Assembly (NCBI GenBank): GCA_025041195.1
Contig: JAKCFM010000001.1
Span: 1,736,001 to 1,800,000 of the forward strand
DNA length: 64,000 nucleotides
Direction: 5' to 3'
From: Halobacteriales archaeon YIM A00013
Lineage (GTDB): Archaea > Halobacteriota > Halobacteria > Halobacteriales > Haloarculaceae
Every line of letters starts with the position of its first letter. Position 1 is the stretch's first letter. Shown here piece by piece: positions 1 to 8,459 of the stretch. The notes below the pieces were generated by a model that had not been told where the DNA came from, did not search any database, and was given only the letters and a program-made list of their open reading frames with translations. The position numbers and the translations under genes were made by a program.

Positions 1-1
1 G

Positions 2-793
2 TTAACCGGCACGACAGAGTACGAAGGAACGATCGAGCTGTTCGGTGAGCCACCATCGGCCGTCAATTCGCAGCGAATTGGGCTGTTGCCACAGTCGTTT
101 TCACCACCAGAGCGATTGACAGCCAGAGAGCTCATCAGCTACTACGCCGGGCTGTTCGAGAACACACGCCCAGTCGATGTCGTGCTCGAAGATGTTGGCA
201 TGGAAGATGCTGCCGACACCTGGTACGAATCGCTCTCTGGAGGCCAGCAACGACGCGTTTGTGTTGGCACAACGCTGGTGAACGATCCCGAACTGTTGTT
301 ACTCGATGAACCGACAACGGGGATCGATCCAGCCGGCAGACAGGATCTCTGGTCGCTGCTCGACAATCTCGCCGCCGCGGGGACCACCGTTGTGCTGACA
401 ACACATTACATGGAAGAGGCCCAGACGCTGGCCGATCAGGTCGCCCTCCTCGACGACGGGGTGATCGTGGCTGATGGACCACCCGAAAACCTGATCACAG
501 AGTACGGTGGGCCGAGTCGACTCTCGATTGAGTGTGCCGACGGGACGGAGATCGAGACGGCAACGATGGCCGTTGGCGGGCTTGGTGAGGGCGTCGAAAC
601 CAACCACCGTACGGTGACGATCCGCGGCGTCACCCCGCGTGAGATCGACGCCACACTGACAGCACTCGAACGCGCCGATGTCGAATTCGATGGCCTCACC
701 TGGCAGGAGCCGGATCTGGAGACCGTTTATCTCACGCTAACAGGAGATACTAACGATGGTGCCACCCCCAGCCCGGAGGTGACAGCTCCATGA
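2..793 (+). CDS. ABC transporter ATP-binding protein (5' truncated by window edge)
   Basis: ATPase subunit of an ABC-2 type exporter, acting on the cytoplasmic face. The reading frame is open to the first base, so the Walker A part lies outside the window. Visible are the Q-loop (LLPQSF), the signature SLSGGQQRR, Walker B LLLLDEPT, the D-loop GIDPAGR and the switch His in TTHYMEE. About 100 residues after the nucleotide-binding domain form the C-terminal extension usual in drug/Na+ exporter ATPases. An internal TTG near base 86 lies between Walker A and the Q-loop and cannot be the true start. The stop overlaps the permease start by four bases (ATGA), so the two are coupled. The exported substrate cannot be told. 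Confidence 0.93.
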   Translation, partial: LTGTTEYEGTIELFGEPPSAVNSQRIGLLPQSFSPPERLTARELISYYAGLFENTRPVDVVLEDVGMEDAADTWYESLSGGQQRRVCVGTTLVNDPELLLLDEPTTGIDPAGRQDLWSLLDNLAAAGTTVVLTTHYMEEAQTLADQVALLDDGVIVADGPPENLITEYGGPSRLSIECADGTEIETATMAVGGLGEGVETNHRTVTIRGVTPREIDATLTALERADVEFDGLTWQEPDLETVYLTLTGDTNDGATPSPEVTAP

Positions 794-1539
794 CCTCCGT
801 TGCGCGTGTAACCGCCGAGGCAGAGAGCGCCTATCGGTCGTTCGTCCGCCGACGGACGGCCGTCTTTTTCACGTTTTTCTTCCCGGTGATCATCATCCTC
901 ATCTTCGGAGCCCTCGTCCAGACCCAGCCAACCGGTGGCGGGCTGTTCGCAGAGGCACCCGCCTACTACGTCCCGGGATATCTCGCCGTGGTCGTTCTGT
1001 TCACGCCGCTGTCGCGCGTCGGCTCGACCGTGGCTCGCCATCGAGACGGCAATCGATTCGAAAAACTGGCCACCACGCCGCTTACCAGGGTTGAGTGGTT
1101 GCTTGCCCACACGCTCGTCAACGTAGCCATTATCGGCGTCGCGAGCTGTATCATCCTCGGACTCGTGGTCGTCACCACCGGCGCAACGATCGTCTTCTCC
1201 TGGTGGCTGGTCCCGTTCATTGGCTTTGGCGTCGCCCTGTTCTGTGGGCTCGGCGCATTGCTCGGACGGATCGCAGACTCACAGGATGGCGTCATCGCCG
1301 CCAGCAACTCCATTGCGCTCCCGCTGTTGTTCCTCTCAGAAACGTTCATCACGCCGGCGCTGTTGCCCGACTGGTTCCGGCCGGCGCTCAATCTGTCGCC
1401 GTTAACCTACTTTGCCCGCGGCGTTCGCTCGGCGACGATGCCACCAGGTGGAGATCCAGCACGAGACTGTCTCGTACTCGCGCTCCTCGCAGTTGTGTTT
1501 GTGATCGCGGGCGCGTACGCGCTCCCACAAACCGACTGA
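790..1539 (+). CDS. ABC-2 type transporter permease
   Basis: Membrane subunit paired with the ATPase just upstream (4-base overlap). The 249-residue protein has about six hydrophobic helices: one after a short polar N-terminus (res 25-45), one near 60-80, then closely spaced helices from 105 to the end, with a polar stretch VGSTVARHRDGNRFEKLATT between helices 2 and 3. This is the ABC-2 membrane topology. Family function is export of a drug, lipid or ion. The substrate is unknown. Confidence 0.88.
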   Translation: MTSVARVTAEAESAYRSFVRRRTAVFFTFFFPVIIILIFGALVQTQPTGGGLFAEAPAYYVPGYLAVVVLFTPLSRVGSTVARHRDGNRFEKLATTPLTRVEWLLAHTLVNVAIIGVASCIILGLVVVTTGATIVFSWWLVPFIGFGVALFCGLGALLGRIADSQDGVIAASNSIALPLLFLSETFITPALLPDWFRPALNLSPLTYFARGVRSATMPPGGDPARDCLVLALLAVVFVIAGAYALPQTD

Positions 1540-1543
1540 CTGC

Positions 1544-2152
1544 TCAGCGGGGCGCCCAGCTGTAGAGGTGATTCAGCATGAAATACGTCAGCACCCCCAG
1601 CGCCAGGCTTACTGACCAGGCAACAACTGCGATACGGCCGACGCGCGCGTGAATCGTTTCGGTCAGCTCCGCTGGCGTGTGCGAAAGCCCGAGAACGATC
1701 GCATACAGCACGACCGGCACCGCGACCACGGACAGCAATATGTGAATCGCCAGCATGAGTAGATAGAGGGGTCGCACGATCGACCGGTATTCGTAGAGGA
1801 ACTGCCCCGGTTCGATCAGAATCGATTTCTCGAATCCACCGCCCACCTTCCAGAGGTATAACACCAGAAACAGGCAGATGAGCCCGAACGCGGTGACCAT
1901 TGCAACACGGTGGAGACGAACCCTATCACGTCGAATGAGATACCAGCCAATCAGCAGCGCTGACAACGCCAGGGAGTTGACGACCGCGATGAGATCCGAG
2001 AACAACAACACGGTGGATTCAGAAAGTGAGGGAAACAGTGGGAGTACCCCAGCAAACGCACCGATAACGAGTGCGTAGCCAACCACCGACAACAGCACGG
2101 TGACGACTTTCGCGTGGGGTTTAACCGACGACAATCGGGGGGAGCTGGCCAT
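1544..2152 (-). CDS. DUF420-type membrane protein (CtaM/YozB-like)
   Basis: Integral membrane protein of about 202 residues with five to six helices. Conserved His residues lie in helices (RLHRVAMVTAFG, LAIHILLSV), as in the DUF420 family, members of which act in cytochrome c oxidase assembly in bacteria. The start at 2152 (MASSPRLSS) is preferred over the upstream in-frame ATG at 2209, which would add a basic, non-conserved leader overlapping the divergent promoter region. No oxidase genes are visible nearby, so a role in haem-copper oxidase biogenesis is inference from the family. Confidence 0.75.
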   Translation of the reverse strand: MASSPRLSSVKPHAKVVTVLLSVVGYALVIGAFAGVLPLFPSLSESTVLLFSDLIAVVNSLALSALLIGWYLIRRDRVRLHRVAMVTAFGLICLFLVLYLWKVGGGFEKSILIEPGQFLYEYRSIVRPLYLLMLAIHILLSVVAVPVVLYAIVLGLSHTPAELTETIHARVGRIAVVAWSVSLALGVLTYFMLNHLYSWAPR

Positions 2153-2247
2153 ACAAACCGTTTGGCTACCCACCTTTTCTCGGCTTCGTTTCCGTGCGCT
2201 CCGAACCAACCCCCAAATATGTTGGTATTGCGTGTTGAGGCCGAAAC

Positions 2248-2255
2248 TATAAAAT
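2248..2255 (+). promoter_or_regulatory. TATA box of the lipoprotein gene
   Basis: TATAAAAT preceded by a purine-rich CCGAAAC (BRE-like) lies about 33 bases before the ATG at 2285. That is the spacing of a haloarchaeal leaderless or very short-leader transcript, and it supports 2285 over the ATG at 2114. Confidence 0.6.
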
Positions 2256-2284
2256 TACTTTACTATGTCTCGTCTTGTCGCCCC

Positions 2285-3103
2285 ATGGAACGACGGCGGT
2301 TCATACAGGCGACAACAGGCGCTATTGCACTCCTTTCAGGATGCACGACAGAGCAAAACATCAACTCAGAGAACAATAATACGAAGCGAACGATCAACAA
2401 AACGCTGGACGTGGCAGACAGTGCGGTGCTGGGAATCAACAATCCGAACGGCGAAGTGACGATCGACGGCGTTGATGGGTCGACCGCAACGATCGACGGA
2501 ACGATCACTGGACCCACACAGCAATCGGTCGATGCGGTTACGGTGAACGCATCGAAAACAGACGGCGATATCACGGTACGATCCGAGTATCCAGACACTC
2601 GCACGAAGCGAGCGACCGTCTCGCTTCGCATACGCTACCCTTCGACGGCGTCAGTTGGTCACGTTCAAACGAATCACGGCGCGATCACGCTCCGGGATAC
2701 TGGTGGTTCGCCACAGCTCCGATCCAATGACGGGTCGATCACTGCCCGCCGTGTCGATGGGACTGTCACCGCGCGCACTGACAATGGAGCGATTCTTGTG
2801 CGCGATCCTGGTGCGATCGGGCAGCTTCGCACGCAAAATGGAAACATCGAAACCGACGTTCCAGCGGTCACCAGCAATGTAACGGTGCAAACGACGAACG
2901 GGCCGATCGACGCGTCGCTTTCTCCATCACTCGATGTGGATATCAACGCAACGACGACGCACAGTCCAATCAATACGCATGGGCTCAGGTTGGAGAATTC
3001 CAGCACAGCGACTGACGTCTCCGGAACGATCGGATCGGCGAACCACCGGCTCGAATTTCGTACAACAAACGGCTCAATTTCGCTCCACGTGCTTACCGCG
3101 TGA
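2285..3103 (+). CDS. Tat-exported lipoprotein with DUF4097-like beta-repeat domain
   Basis: Exported, lipid-anchored surface protein of 272 residues. The N-terminus MERRRFIQ is a twin-arginine signal followed by the lipobox LLSGC with Cys20. After a polar Asn/Thr linker, the protein consists of repeated short strands around N/D-G-x-I motifs (NPNGEVTI, TNHGAITL, SNDGSITA, TDNGAILV, TQNGNIET, TTNGPIDA, TTNGSISL). This is the pattern of the DUF4097 right-handed beta-structure. No catalytic residues are evident. The start is set by the signal peptide and a TATA box 33 bases upstream. Function is unknown. Confidence 0.8.
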   Translation: MERRRFIQATTGAIALLSGCTTEQNINSENNNTKRTINKTLDVADSAVLGINNPNGEVTIDGVDGSTATIDGTITGPTQQSVDAVTVNASKTDGDITVRSEYPDTRTKRATVSLRIRYPSTASVGHVQTNHGAITLRDTGGSPQLRSNDGSITARRVDGTVTARTDNGAILVRDPGAIGQLRTQNGNIETDVPAVTSNVTVQTTNGPIDASLSPSLDVDINATTTHSPINTHGLRLENSSTATDVSGTIGSANHRLEFRTTNGSISLHVLTA

Positions 3104-3124
3104 CGTGGACGAACCAGTGGGGCT

Positions 3125-3988
3125 ATGGTCCACACGGCAGTACTTGCCGCCATGATCCCACCAATCGCCAGTCGATTCGTGGCTGGGGAGACGGAGGCCG
3201 AGGCACTCGAACACGCAAGAGCGCTTCGTAACGACGATATCTACACGATATTGAACCTGCTCGGAGAGCATTATCACGAGCCAGCACCGGCCGCGACTGA
3301 TACGCAGACGTACCGCCAGCTCTGTGCAGACCTGGACAACACTGGGCTCGGCGCATGCGTTTCGGTCAAACCGACGCAGATCGGGTTGGGTGTTGGTGAG
3401 GAAACGTTCGAGGAGAATCTCGGAACGATCGTCGACCGCGCCGAGGAAACCGGGCAGTTCGTCTGGATCGACATGGAAGACAGAACGACAACCGACGCGA
3501 CGCTGTCTGCGTTCGAACGGTTCGTGCAGGAGTATCCACGGTTGGGCGTCTGTGTGCAGGCAAATCTCAAGCGGACGGCAGCCGATCTTGAGCGGTTGGT
3601 CGAGCTCCCAGGGAAGATCCGGCTGGTGAAAGGAGCGTACGATGAGCCCGAGCAGGTCGCATTCACGGATCGGGATAGTGTGAACGCACGCTATCGTGAG
3701 CTACTTGAACTGTTGTTTACCGAAAAAAGCGCTGGCAGCGTTGCGGTTGGCAGCCACGATCCAGCAATGATCGACTACGCGATCGATCTCCACGACGCCT
3801 ACGGAACGTCGTTCGAGATCCAGATGCTAATGGGCGTTCGAGAGGACGCACAGCGGGAACTTGCCGCAGAGTACGACCTCTATCAGTACGTTCCATATGG
3901 CGGCCGCTGGTTCTCCTATTTCTATCGCCGCGTGATGGAGCGTCGAGAAAACCTAACGTTCGCGCTCAGAGCGGTTCTGAATCGTTAG
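3125..3988 (+). CDS. Proline dehydrogenase
   Basis: FAD-dependent oxidation of L-proline to pyrroline-5-carboxylate, the first step of proline catabolism, with electrons passed to the quinone pool. At 287 residues it matches monofunctional enzymes. Family motifs are visible: RLVKGAYDEPE, SFEIQMLMGVR, and the C-terminal YVPYGGRWFSYFYRRVMERREN that binds FAD and proline. The ATG at 3125 is the first after an in-frame stop; a second Met ten residues in (MIPPIASRF) is an equally plausible start. A P5C dehydrogenase partner is not in this window. Its last four bases overlap the stop of the convergent MATE gene. Confidence 0.93.
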   Translation: MVHTAVLAAMIPPIASRFVAGETEAEALEHARALRNDDIYTILNLLGEHYHEPAPAATDTQTYRQLCADLDNTGLGACVSVKPTQIGLGVGEETFEENLGTIVDRAEETGQFVWIDMEDRTTTDATLSAFERFVQEYPRLGVCVQANLKRTAADLERLVELPGKIRLVKGAYDEPEQVAFTDRDSVNARYRELLELLFTEKSAGSVAVGSHDPAMIDYAIDLHDAYGTSFEIQMLMGVREDAQRELAAEYDLYQYVPYGGRWFSYFYRRVMERRENLTFALRAVLNR

Positions 3989-5418
3989 TCGTCGTTGGCC
4001 ACAGCGGAGTGACCGAGTTCGTCATCGCTTGTTCTGACATCAGCGTTTTGCCAGCTTCCACGGATGAACCACAGATACGCGATGATGCCACCGAGCACGT
4101 TCGAGATCGCGAACGCGATCCAGATCCCAGACTGGCCGAACTGCAACATGGTGGTTCCGAGCCACGCTGCGGGGAGTCGAATGAATCCCAGCGTCGCAAT
4201 CGTGATTGCGGCCGCAATGATGGTGTAGCCAGTGCCACGGAACCCCCCGGTGTACGCCCGCATCACGCCGATGAAGCCGAACGTTGGCGCAACATAGCGC
4301 AGGAATTCGGTGCTCACAGCAATGACCTCTGGGTCATTGGAAAACACCGTGGCGATCTGTGGTGCGCCAAGCCAGACGATCGCGGCGACCGCCGAGAGCA
4401 ATCCAAACAACGCGAGTGCAGTAATATGATTCACCCGTTCGGCACGCCCCTCTTTGCCGGCACCGACGTTCTGGCCGGTCATCGTCTCGACGCCCTGTGA
4501 GACGGCAATTGCCGGGAGAAAGATAACCGAGAAGACACGGGTACCGATCCCGTAGCCGGCCACGACGGACGTCGAGAAGGTGCCAACGATCACGAGCAGG
4601 AAGTTCACCGAGAGTGCGCGTCCTGCGCCTTCGAGTGATGCTGGCGCGCCAAGCGAGACGAGCTTTTTCGCATACGTCAGGTTTGGCGTCATCTTCGAGA
4701 GGCTAATGTGCACACCGCGGGTGCCACGGAGCATGATCCACAGCCCAACGATTGCAGCGCCGGCCCGACAGACCACGGTCGCCACGGCGGCGCCCTGGAT
4801 TCCCATCTCCGGAAAGACGGACCAGCCGTTGATGAGAAACGGATCGAGGATGATGTTCAACACGACCGAGCCGAACATCACCATCATCGGCGTCACGGTA
4901 TCACCGTAGCCACGCATCAGCGACATGAAGACGAAAAAGCCGAACATGAAGACGATACCGACGGTGATCACCTCCATATACGCTGTCGCCCCGGCGTGAA
5001 CCGCAGGAGACGCACCAAGCAGCGCCAGGATGTCGTCAACGAACGGATAGCCGATCGCGCTCAGTAACAGCGATCCGAGCGTGGCTATTGAGACGGTCTG
5101 TGAGGCGGCGTACTCTGCGCGCTCTGATTCGCCCGCGCCAACGTGTTGTGCCACGAGCACCGATCCGGCCACCGAGAGACCCGTTCCGAGCGAGATCAGC
5201 AAGAACACCACTGGAAATGCGAAGCTGATCGCCGCCAGCGCGTTCGTGCTGTACTGCCCGAGCCAGTACGTGTCGGCCAGGTTGTACGCCGTCTGGAACA
5301 GATTCGTGACGACGATCGGCAACGAGAGATAAAACATTGGCCGCGCGATCGAGCCACTGGTGAGATCGAACTCGTCCCGGTCTTTGAACAGCCGGTTGAA
5401 CAACGAGCGAAGGCTCAC
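3985..5418 (-). CDS. MATE family multidrug/cation efflux transporter
   Basis: 477-residue integral membrane protein with about twelve helices in two homologous halves, typical of MATE (DinF/NorM-like) antiporters that export drugs using a Na+ or H+ gradient. Seen: the N-terminal Pro-rich helix start (ARPMFYLSLPIVVTNLFQ), the AYNLADTYWLG motif of MATE helix 1-2, and GQNVGAGKEGRA in the loop starting the second half. Its start overlaps the stop of the upstream TetR gene by four bases, so the pair is an operon and the pump is probably controlled by that repressor. Confidence 0.93.
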   Translation of the reverse strand: MSLRSLFNRLFKDRDEFDLTSGSIARPMFYLSLPIVVTNLFQTAYNLADTYWLGQYSTNALAAISFAFPVVFLLISLGTGLSVAGSVLVAQHVGAGESERAEYAASQTVSIATLGSLLLSAIGYPFVDDILALLGASPAVHAGATAYMEVITVGIVFMFGFFVFMSLMRGYGDTVTPMMVMFGSVVLNIILDPFLINGWSVFPEMGIQGAAVATVVCRAGAAIVGLWIMLRGTRGVHISLSKMTPNLTYAKKLVSLGAPASLEGAGRALSVNFLLVIVGTFSTSVVAGYGIGTRVFSVIFLPAIAVSQGVETMTGQNVGAGKEGRAERVNHITALALFGLLSAVAAIVWLGAPQIATVFSNDPEVIAVSTEFLRYVAPTFGFIGVMRAYTGGFRGTGYTIIAAAITIATLGFIRLPAAWLGTTMLQFGQSGIWIAFAISNVLGGIIAYLWFIRGSWQNADVRTSDDELGHSAVANDD

Positions 5419-6023
5419 TCACTATCACCCATCACGTCGTCGGTGAACAGCTGTTGGTCCATGAACGAGCGTAGCTGTTTACGCGAACACGTTGTCGGTC
5501 GCCCGGTCGAAATCTGTCGGACGTCCGCACCACCGACGTAGGTGTAGATAAACTGTGCAGTCTTTTCGGGCGAGACGTCCTCGCGCACTGATCCGTCATC
5601 GATTCCCGCTTCGATGAGTCGCCGGATCTCACCGACGATCAGCTCCTCAAACTCGATCAGCTCCTCACGAAACGTTTCGTTGTACGGCGCTTCTGCCTTC
5701 AGTTCGAGCATCGCCGTTCGGAACTCCGTTTCTGGGGACTCCTCCGATGATTTCATCTTGCCCTCGACGACCTCTAAAAGCGTCGCCGCGGGGTCCTCAC
5801 GACCGGACGCAACCTCGTTTTCGAGGCGCTGTTCCATCCGGTCGTAGAGAAACTCCAGAAACGACCGCAGCAGCTCCTCTTTGCTGTCGAAGTGGTAGTG
5901 GAGCGCGGCCTTCGATTTGCTCGATTCGTCTGCGATGTCTTGCATTCGCAGCGACGCATACCCCTGTTTGCACAGGGCGCGATACGTCGCCTCCATTAAC
6001 TCGTCTATCGTATCTTCTGACAT
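5415..6023 (-). CDS. TetR/AcrR family transcriptional regulator
   Basis: 202-residue repressor. The N-terminal 50 residues form the TetR helix-turn-helix (MQDIADESSKSKAALHYHF, with the family K-xx-LYYHF-type recognition helix). The rest is the helical ligand-binding and dimerisation domain. It is the first gene of a two-gene operon with the MATE pump (4-base overlap). Two palindromes lie immediately upstream at 6046-6079 and are its likely operator, which would make it autoregulated. The inducer is unknown, probably a substrate of the pump. Confidence 0.93.
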   Translation of the reverse strand: MSEDTIDELMEATYRALCKQGYASLRMQDIADESSKSKAALHYHFDSKEELLRSFLEFLYDRMEQRLENEVASGREDPAATLLEVVEGKMKSSEESPETEFRTAMLELKAEAPYNETFREELIEFEELIVGEIRRLIEAGIDDGSVREDVSPEKTAQFIYTYVGGADVRQISTGRPTTCSRKQLRSFMDQQLFTDDVMGDSE

Positions 6024-6045
6024 GGTAGGGTAGTAACTGAACGGT

Positions 6046-6079
6046 CAGTCAGTTCGTGTACTAACTGACTGGCCAGTCA
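6046..6079. promoter_or_regulatory. Inverted repeats, probable TetR operator
   Basis: CAGTCAGTT (6046-6054) and AACTGACTG (6063-6071) form a perfect 9-base inverted repeat with an 8-base spacer. The right arm overlaps a second, perfect 14-base palindrome TGACTGGCCAGTCA (6066-6079). The block starts 23 bases before the TetR start codon and lies between that gene and the divergent cupin gene. Location and symmetry fit an operator bound by the TetR protein. Binding is inferred. Confidence 0.7.
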
Positions 6080-6208
6080 ACTAAAGGGCTTTTGGTGTCA
6101 ATAGATTGTGACGAATACTACCATGGGGTAGGATATCATTGCGGGTGGTTTGAGCGCCCGTGTATGGCCACCAGCAGGACTTTCGGCGGCGGCGACAGGG
6201 TTCAGTTC

Positions 6209-6613
6209 ATGGATCACGCAGTCGTCCATACCGATGCCGTCCCGCGGGTGGACATGAGTGAGACGTTCGACGGACTGTTTGACCCGGACGTTCGTCGCGT
6301 ACAGGCAGCCCTCGGAACCGAACAGCTCGTCACCAATCTCTGGTATTTCGAGGCGGATGAAACGATGGTTCATCACAGTCACGAGCAGCAAGAGGAGCTG
6401 TTCTACGTCCTCGAAGGGGAGTTTGCGGTGAAGTTCGGAGCTGTGGGTGCGACCCAAACCGAACGCGTTGGGGTCGGTGGGTTCTTTGCTGCAGGACCTG
6501 GCGTCAAACACGGTCACGCCTGTGTGAGCGATACCGGCGTGCTCCTCGCGGTTGGTGCGCCAAACGAGCCGGACATTCAGCCGGCTAGCTACACCGATTT
6601 CGAGGACGCCTGA
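6209..6613 (+). CDS. Cupin-domain protein
   Basis: 134-residue single-domain cupin, a small beta-barrel that often binds a metal. Motif 1 is HHSHEQQEELFYVLEGEF, with the His-x-His and Glu metal ligands; motif 2 is AAGPGVKHGHAC, with the fourth ligand His. The start at 6209 (MDHAVVHTD) is chosen because the upstream in-frame extension to 6092 is Cys/Gly/His-rich and unlike the family; 6164 is a second option. Enzymatic role is unknown. It is divergent from the TetR-MATE operon and may share its operator. Confidence 0.82.
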   Translation: MDHAVVHTDAVPRVDMSETFDGLFDPDVRRVQAALGTEQLVTNLWYFEADETMVHHSHEQQEELFYVLEGEFAVKFGAVGATQTERVGVGGFFAAGPGVKHGHACVSDTGVLLAVGAPNEPDIQPASYTDFEDA

Positions 6614-6678
6614 TTCGGGCACCATCACGGTTGGTGACGCCGGTACGGAGAAGTGATTCCAGCACTGCGACCCAACGA

Positions 6679-6948
6679 ATGCTGTCACAGCGCTCGTTCG
6701 AACCGACCCGCGCCAGTTTATTTGTGCTGACCGTGATGACGGGAGCTGGTATTACGTTCCTGCTTGCCCATTCTTCGGTCGGTCTGGGGGCGACCGTCTT
6801 CTACGGTGCGCTCGGGGGGCTTCTCGTATCGGCGTGGGCATCTTCCGCCAGAAATGAGCAGCCCCAGCGACTATCGACGGCCTGGTTTCTTTTTGGGAGA
6901 GTTCTCGATGGCTTCGCGCTGCTAGCAGTGGTCTGGGTGACAGTCTGA
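6679..6948 (+). CDS. Small membrane protein, unknown function
   Basis: 89 residues with two clear helices (res 13-32 and 37-53) and a third near the C-terminus (res 70-88); a polar loop with basic and Gln residues precedes the last helix. ATG 6679 is chosen so that the protein begins with a short polar segment; an in-frame start at 6631 is possible. I do not recognise a family. Confidence 0.55.
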   Translation: MLSQRSFEPTRASLFVLTVMTGAGITFLLAHSSVGLGATVFYGALGGLLVSAWASSARNEQPQRLSTAWFLFGRVLDGFALLAVVWVTV

Positions 6949-7155
6949 AGGGGGTTTCTGCCGATGTTCAATTGTATGCGTCGAGCGCGCTGCGTTCGAT
7001 CAGGTGGTGATTCACGAAGCGGTAGGAGTGTGATCAATTCACACAATCCACCAGTAGGAATGTATAATTTTCCAAAAGTAACAATGCAGAAGTTTGAATT
7101 GCCGTAGAGTAAACACCAGCATCATGTAGGTTGGGGCTGTTGCCATCATTCGCAG

Positions 7156-7455
7156 ATGGCAGACGAGAACGACGTAGTACGACAAGAAACCGCCTACAAG
7201 GATGGGATGGTCCGGTCAATCACAATGCGACCGACCGATTCAGATACCTACCCTTGTGGTTGGAAATATCGTCTGCACTTTGGCGACACTGATGGCAACA
7301 CCGTTCTACGATATGATAACTCGCACGAGCTCGAAAAAGGCCATGAATGCCACACTCCGGATGGCGTTGAAATCATCGACTTCCCCGGAATGATGACCCT
7401 TTACAACCGATTCCTCCGGGAGGTTGATCAGTGGTGGGAGCGAAATGAAGAGTGA
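7156..7455 (+). CDS. TumE-like (DUF6516) putative toxin
   Basis: 99-residue soluble protein resembling the DUF6516/TumE toxin family of haloarchaea. The core pattern GWKYRLHFGDTDGNTVLRY, then DNSHELEKGHE, then a C-terminal amphipathic FLREVDQWWE is characteristic. The gene following on the same strand is the winged-helix partner this family usually has, so the pair looks like a type II toxin-antitoxin module. The molecular activity of the toxin is not evident. It opens the accessory block that runs to 11.2 kb. Confidence 0.75.
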   Translation: MADENDVVRQETAYKDGMVRSITMRPTDSDTYPCGWKYRLHFGDTDGNTVLRYDNSHELEKGHECHTPDGVEIIDFPGMMTLYNRFLREVDQWWERNEE

Positions 7456-7531
7456 CAGACTAACGTCGATTCAATCATCTGCACGTGCATCGAACACAAA
7501 TCAACGCGGTGCAACAACAGCGGTAGCAACC

Positions 7532-7933
7532 ATGACAGACACACTGATCGTTCGAATCGGAGAGGATGATCGAACACGACAGGAGACCCGTGAATGGATC
7601 GCAGCAGCAGAACGAGGAGAAGATATCGAACCAAATCGAGTCCTCAATATCGAGCGTGAGGAAGATGTTGCACGCATTCTCAGTGCGGTAAATCTCGAAC
7701 TGCTCCGAACGATCGCAAGAAAGGAACCGGCAAGCATCCGCGAGACGGCTGAACTCGTCGACCGCGACGTTACGGACGTTCACGGTAATCTAACGAAGCT
7801 CGAAACACTCGGTCTGATCGAGTTCGAACAGGATGGCCGAGCGAAGCGCCCAGTTGTCCCCTACGACGATATTCAGCTTGATATTGATCTCTCCGGCGAT
7901 AATGACGGAAATCACAGGCATGCAGTTGCGTGA
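7532..7933 (+). CDS. HVO_A0114-type winged-helix DNA-binding protein (putative antitoxin)
   Basis: 133 residues. A C-terminal winged HTH (NLELLRTIARKEPASIRE, TELVDRDVTDVHGNLTKLE, LGLIEFEQDG) follows an N-terminal segment MTDTLIVRIGEDDRTRQET typical of the HVO_A0114 family. Likely represses its own operon and neutralises the TumE-like protein upstream. The start at 7532 gives the conserved N-terminus. ATG 7445, overlapping the toxin stop, would give a longer protein and cannot be excluded. Confidence 0.78.
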   Translation: MTDTLIVRIGEDDRTRQETREWIAAAERGEDIEPNRVLNIEREEDVARILSAVNLELLRTIARKEPASIRETAELVDRDVTDVHGNLTKLETLGLIEFEQDGRAKRPVVPYDDIQLDIDLSGDNDGNHRHAVA

Positions 7934-8071
7934 TTACTGGTTCCACACGCTACCAGTACTTCTCAAATTAATCACTCTCCCTCCTGACCCGCTCCATCCG
8001 ATGCTGATCCGGATGCTACGGAGAGGAAATTATTACTACAGATCTGCTGGGGAATCACGATAGGGTTTGAT

Positions 8072-8458
8072 TTATTCATTCCCCGCCAGTGGTATACGAC
8101 TCGCAAGCCTATCCTCAATGTCTTGCTCAGTGATCGTTCCAGGATGATATTTCGCAGGGAGTATCCTATTGGGTATTATAAATAGTAATGATATGGATAA
8201 GAAGGCGCATAAAGCTATCAATCCATCCTCAAAGAGGATGCGTATTATAATAAAGTGGAATAGGATACCAACAAAGACCGTCGCCCCTAGTGTAAATGGT
8301 CCAAGACCACCGGATCGGCGTTCAAACCCATCACTTGATTGTAAAGTAAGAAAAGGAGCCACATCTAGCAATACAGGATGTAAAATGAAAATATAAAATA
8401 ATATCGAAGCCACAACAACGATTCCTAATTGTATATATGTGCTTGGTTTTTCTTCCAT
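8072..8458 (-). CDS. Small membrane protein, paralogue B (candidate immunity protein)
   Basis: 128 residues with three to four helices: res 10-27, 55-75 and a long hydrophobic stretch 78-100. It is a clear paralogue of the product of 8687-9076: shared are P-x-LLDVAP, QSxDGFxRRxGGLG and the C-terminal QDIEDxLASRIPLAGxE. It starts two bases after the stop codon of the orphan tip gene, so it is the last gene of a compact minus-strand operon. The coding DNA is strikingly A+T-rich (19 G/C in the 60 bases 8161-8220). I know no characterised homologue. An immunity role is inferred from the gene order only. Confidence 0.8.
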   Translation of the reverse strand: MEEKPSTYIQLGIVVVASILFYIFILHPVLLDVAPFLTLQSSDGFERRSGGLGPFTLGATVFVGILFHFIIIRILFEDGLIALCAFLSISLLFIIPNRILPAKYHPGTITEQDIEDRLASRIPLAGNE

Positions 8459-8459
8459 T

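Noticed and set aside
6092-6208. Longer cupin N-terminus
   Set aside because: Cys/Gly/His/Tyr-rich sequence not resembling the family; it would start 13 bases from the operator palindrome.
7833-8063. Frame overlapping the end of the HVO_A0114-type gene
   Set aside because: No motif, starts inside the antitoxin gene in another frame, and has a basic C-terminus; probably chance.
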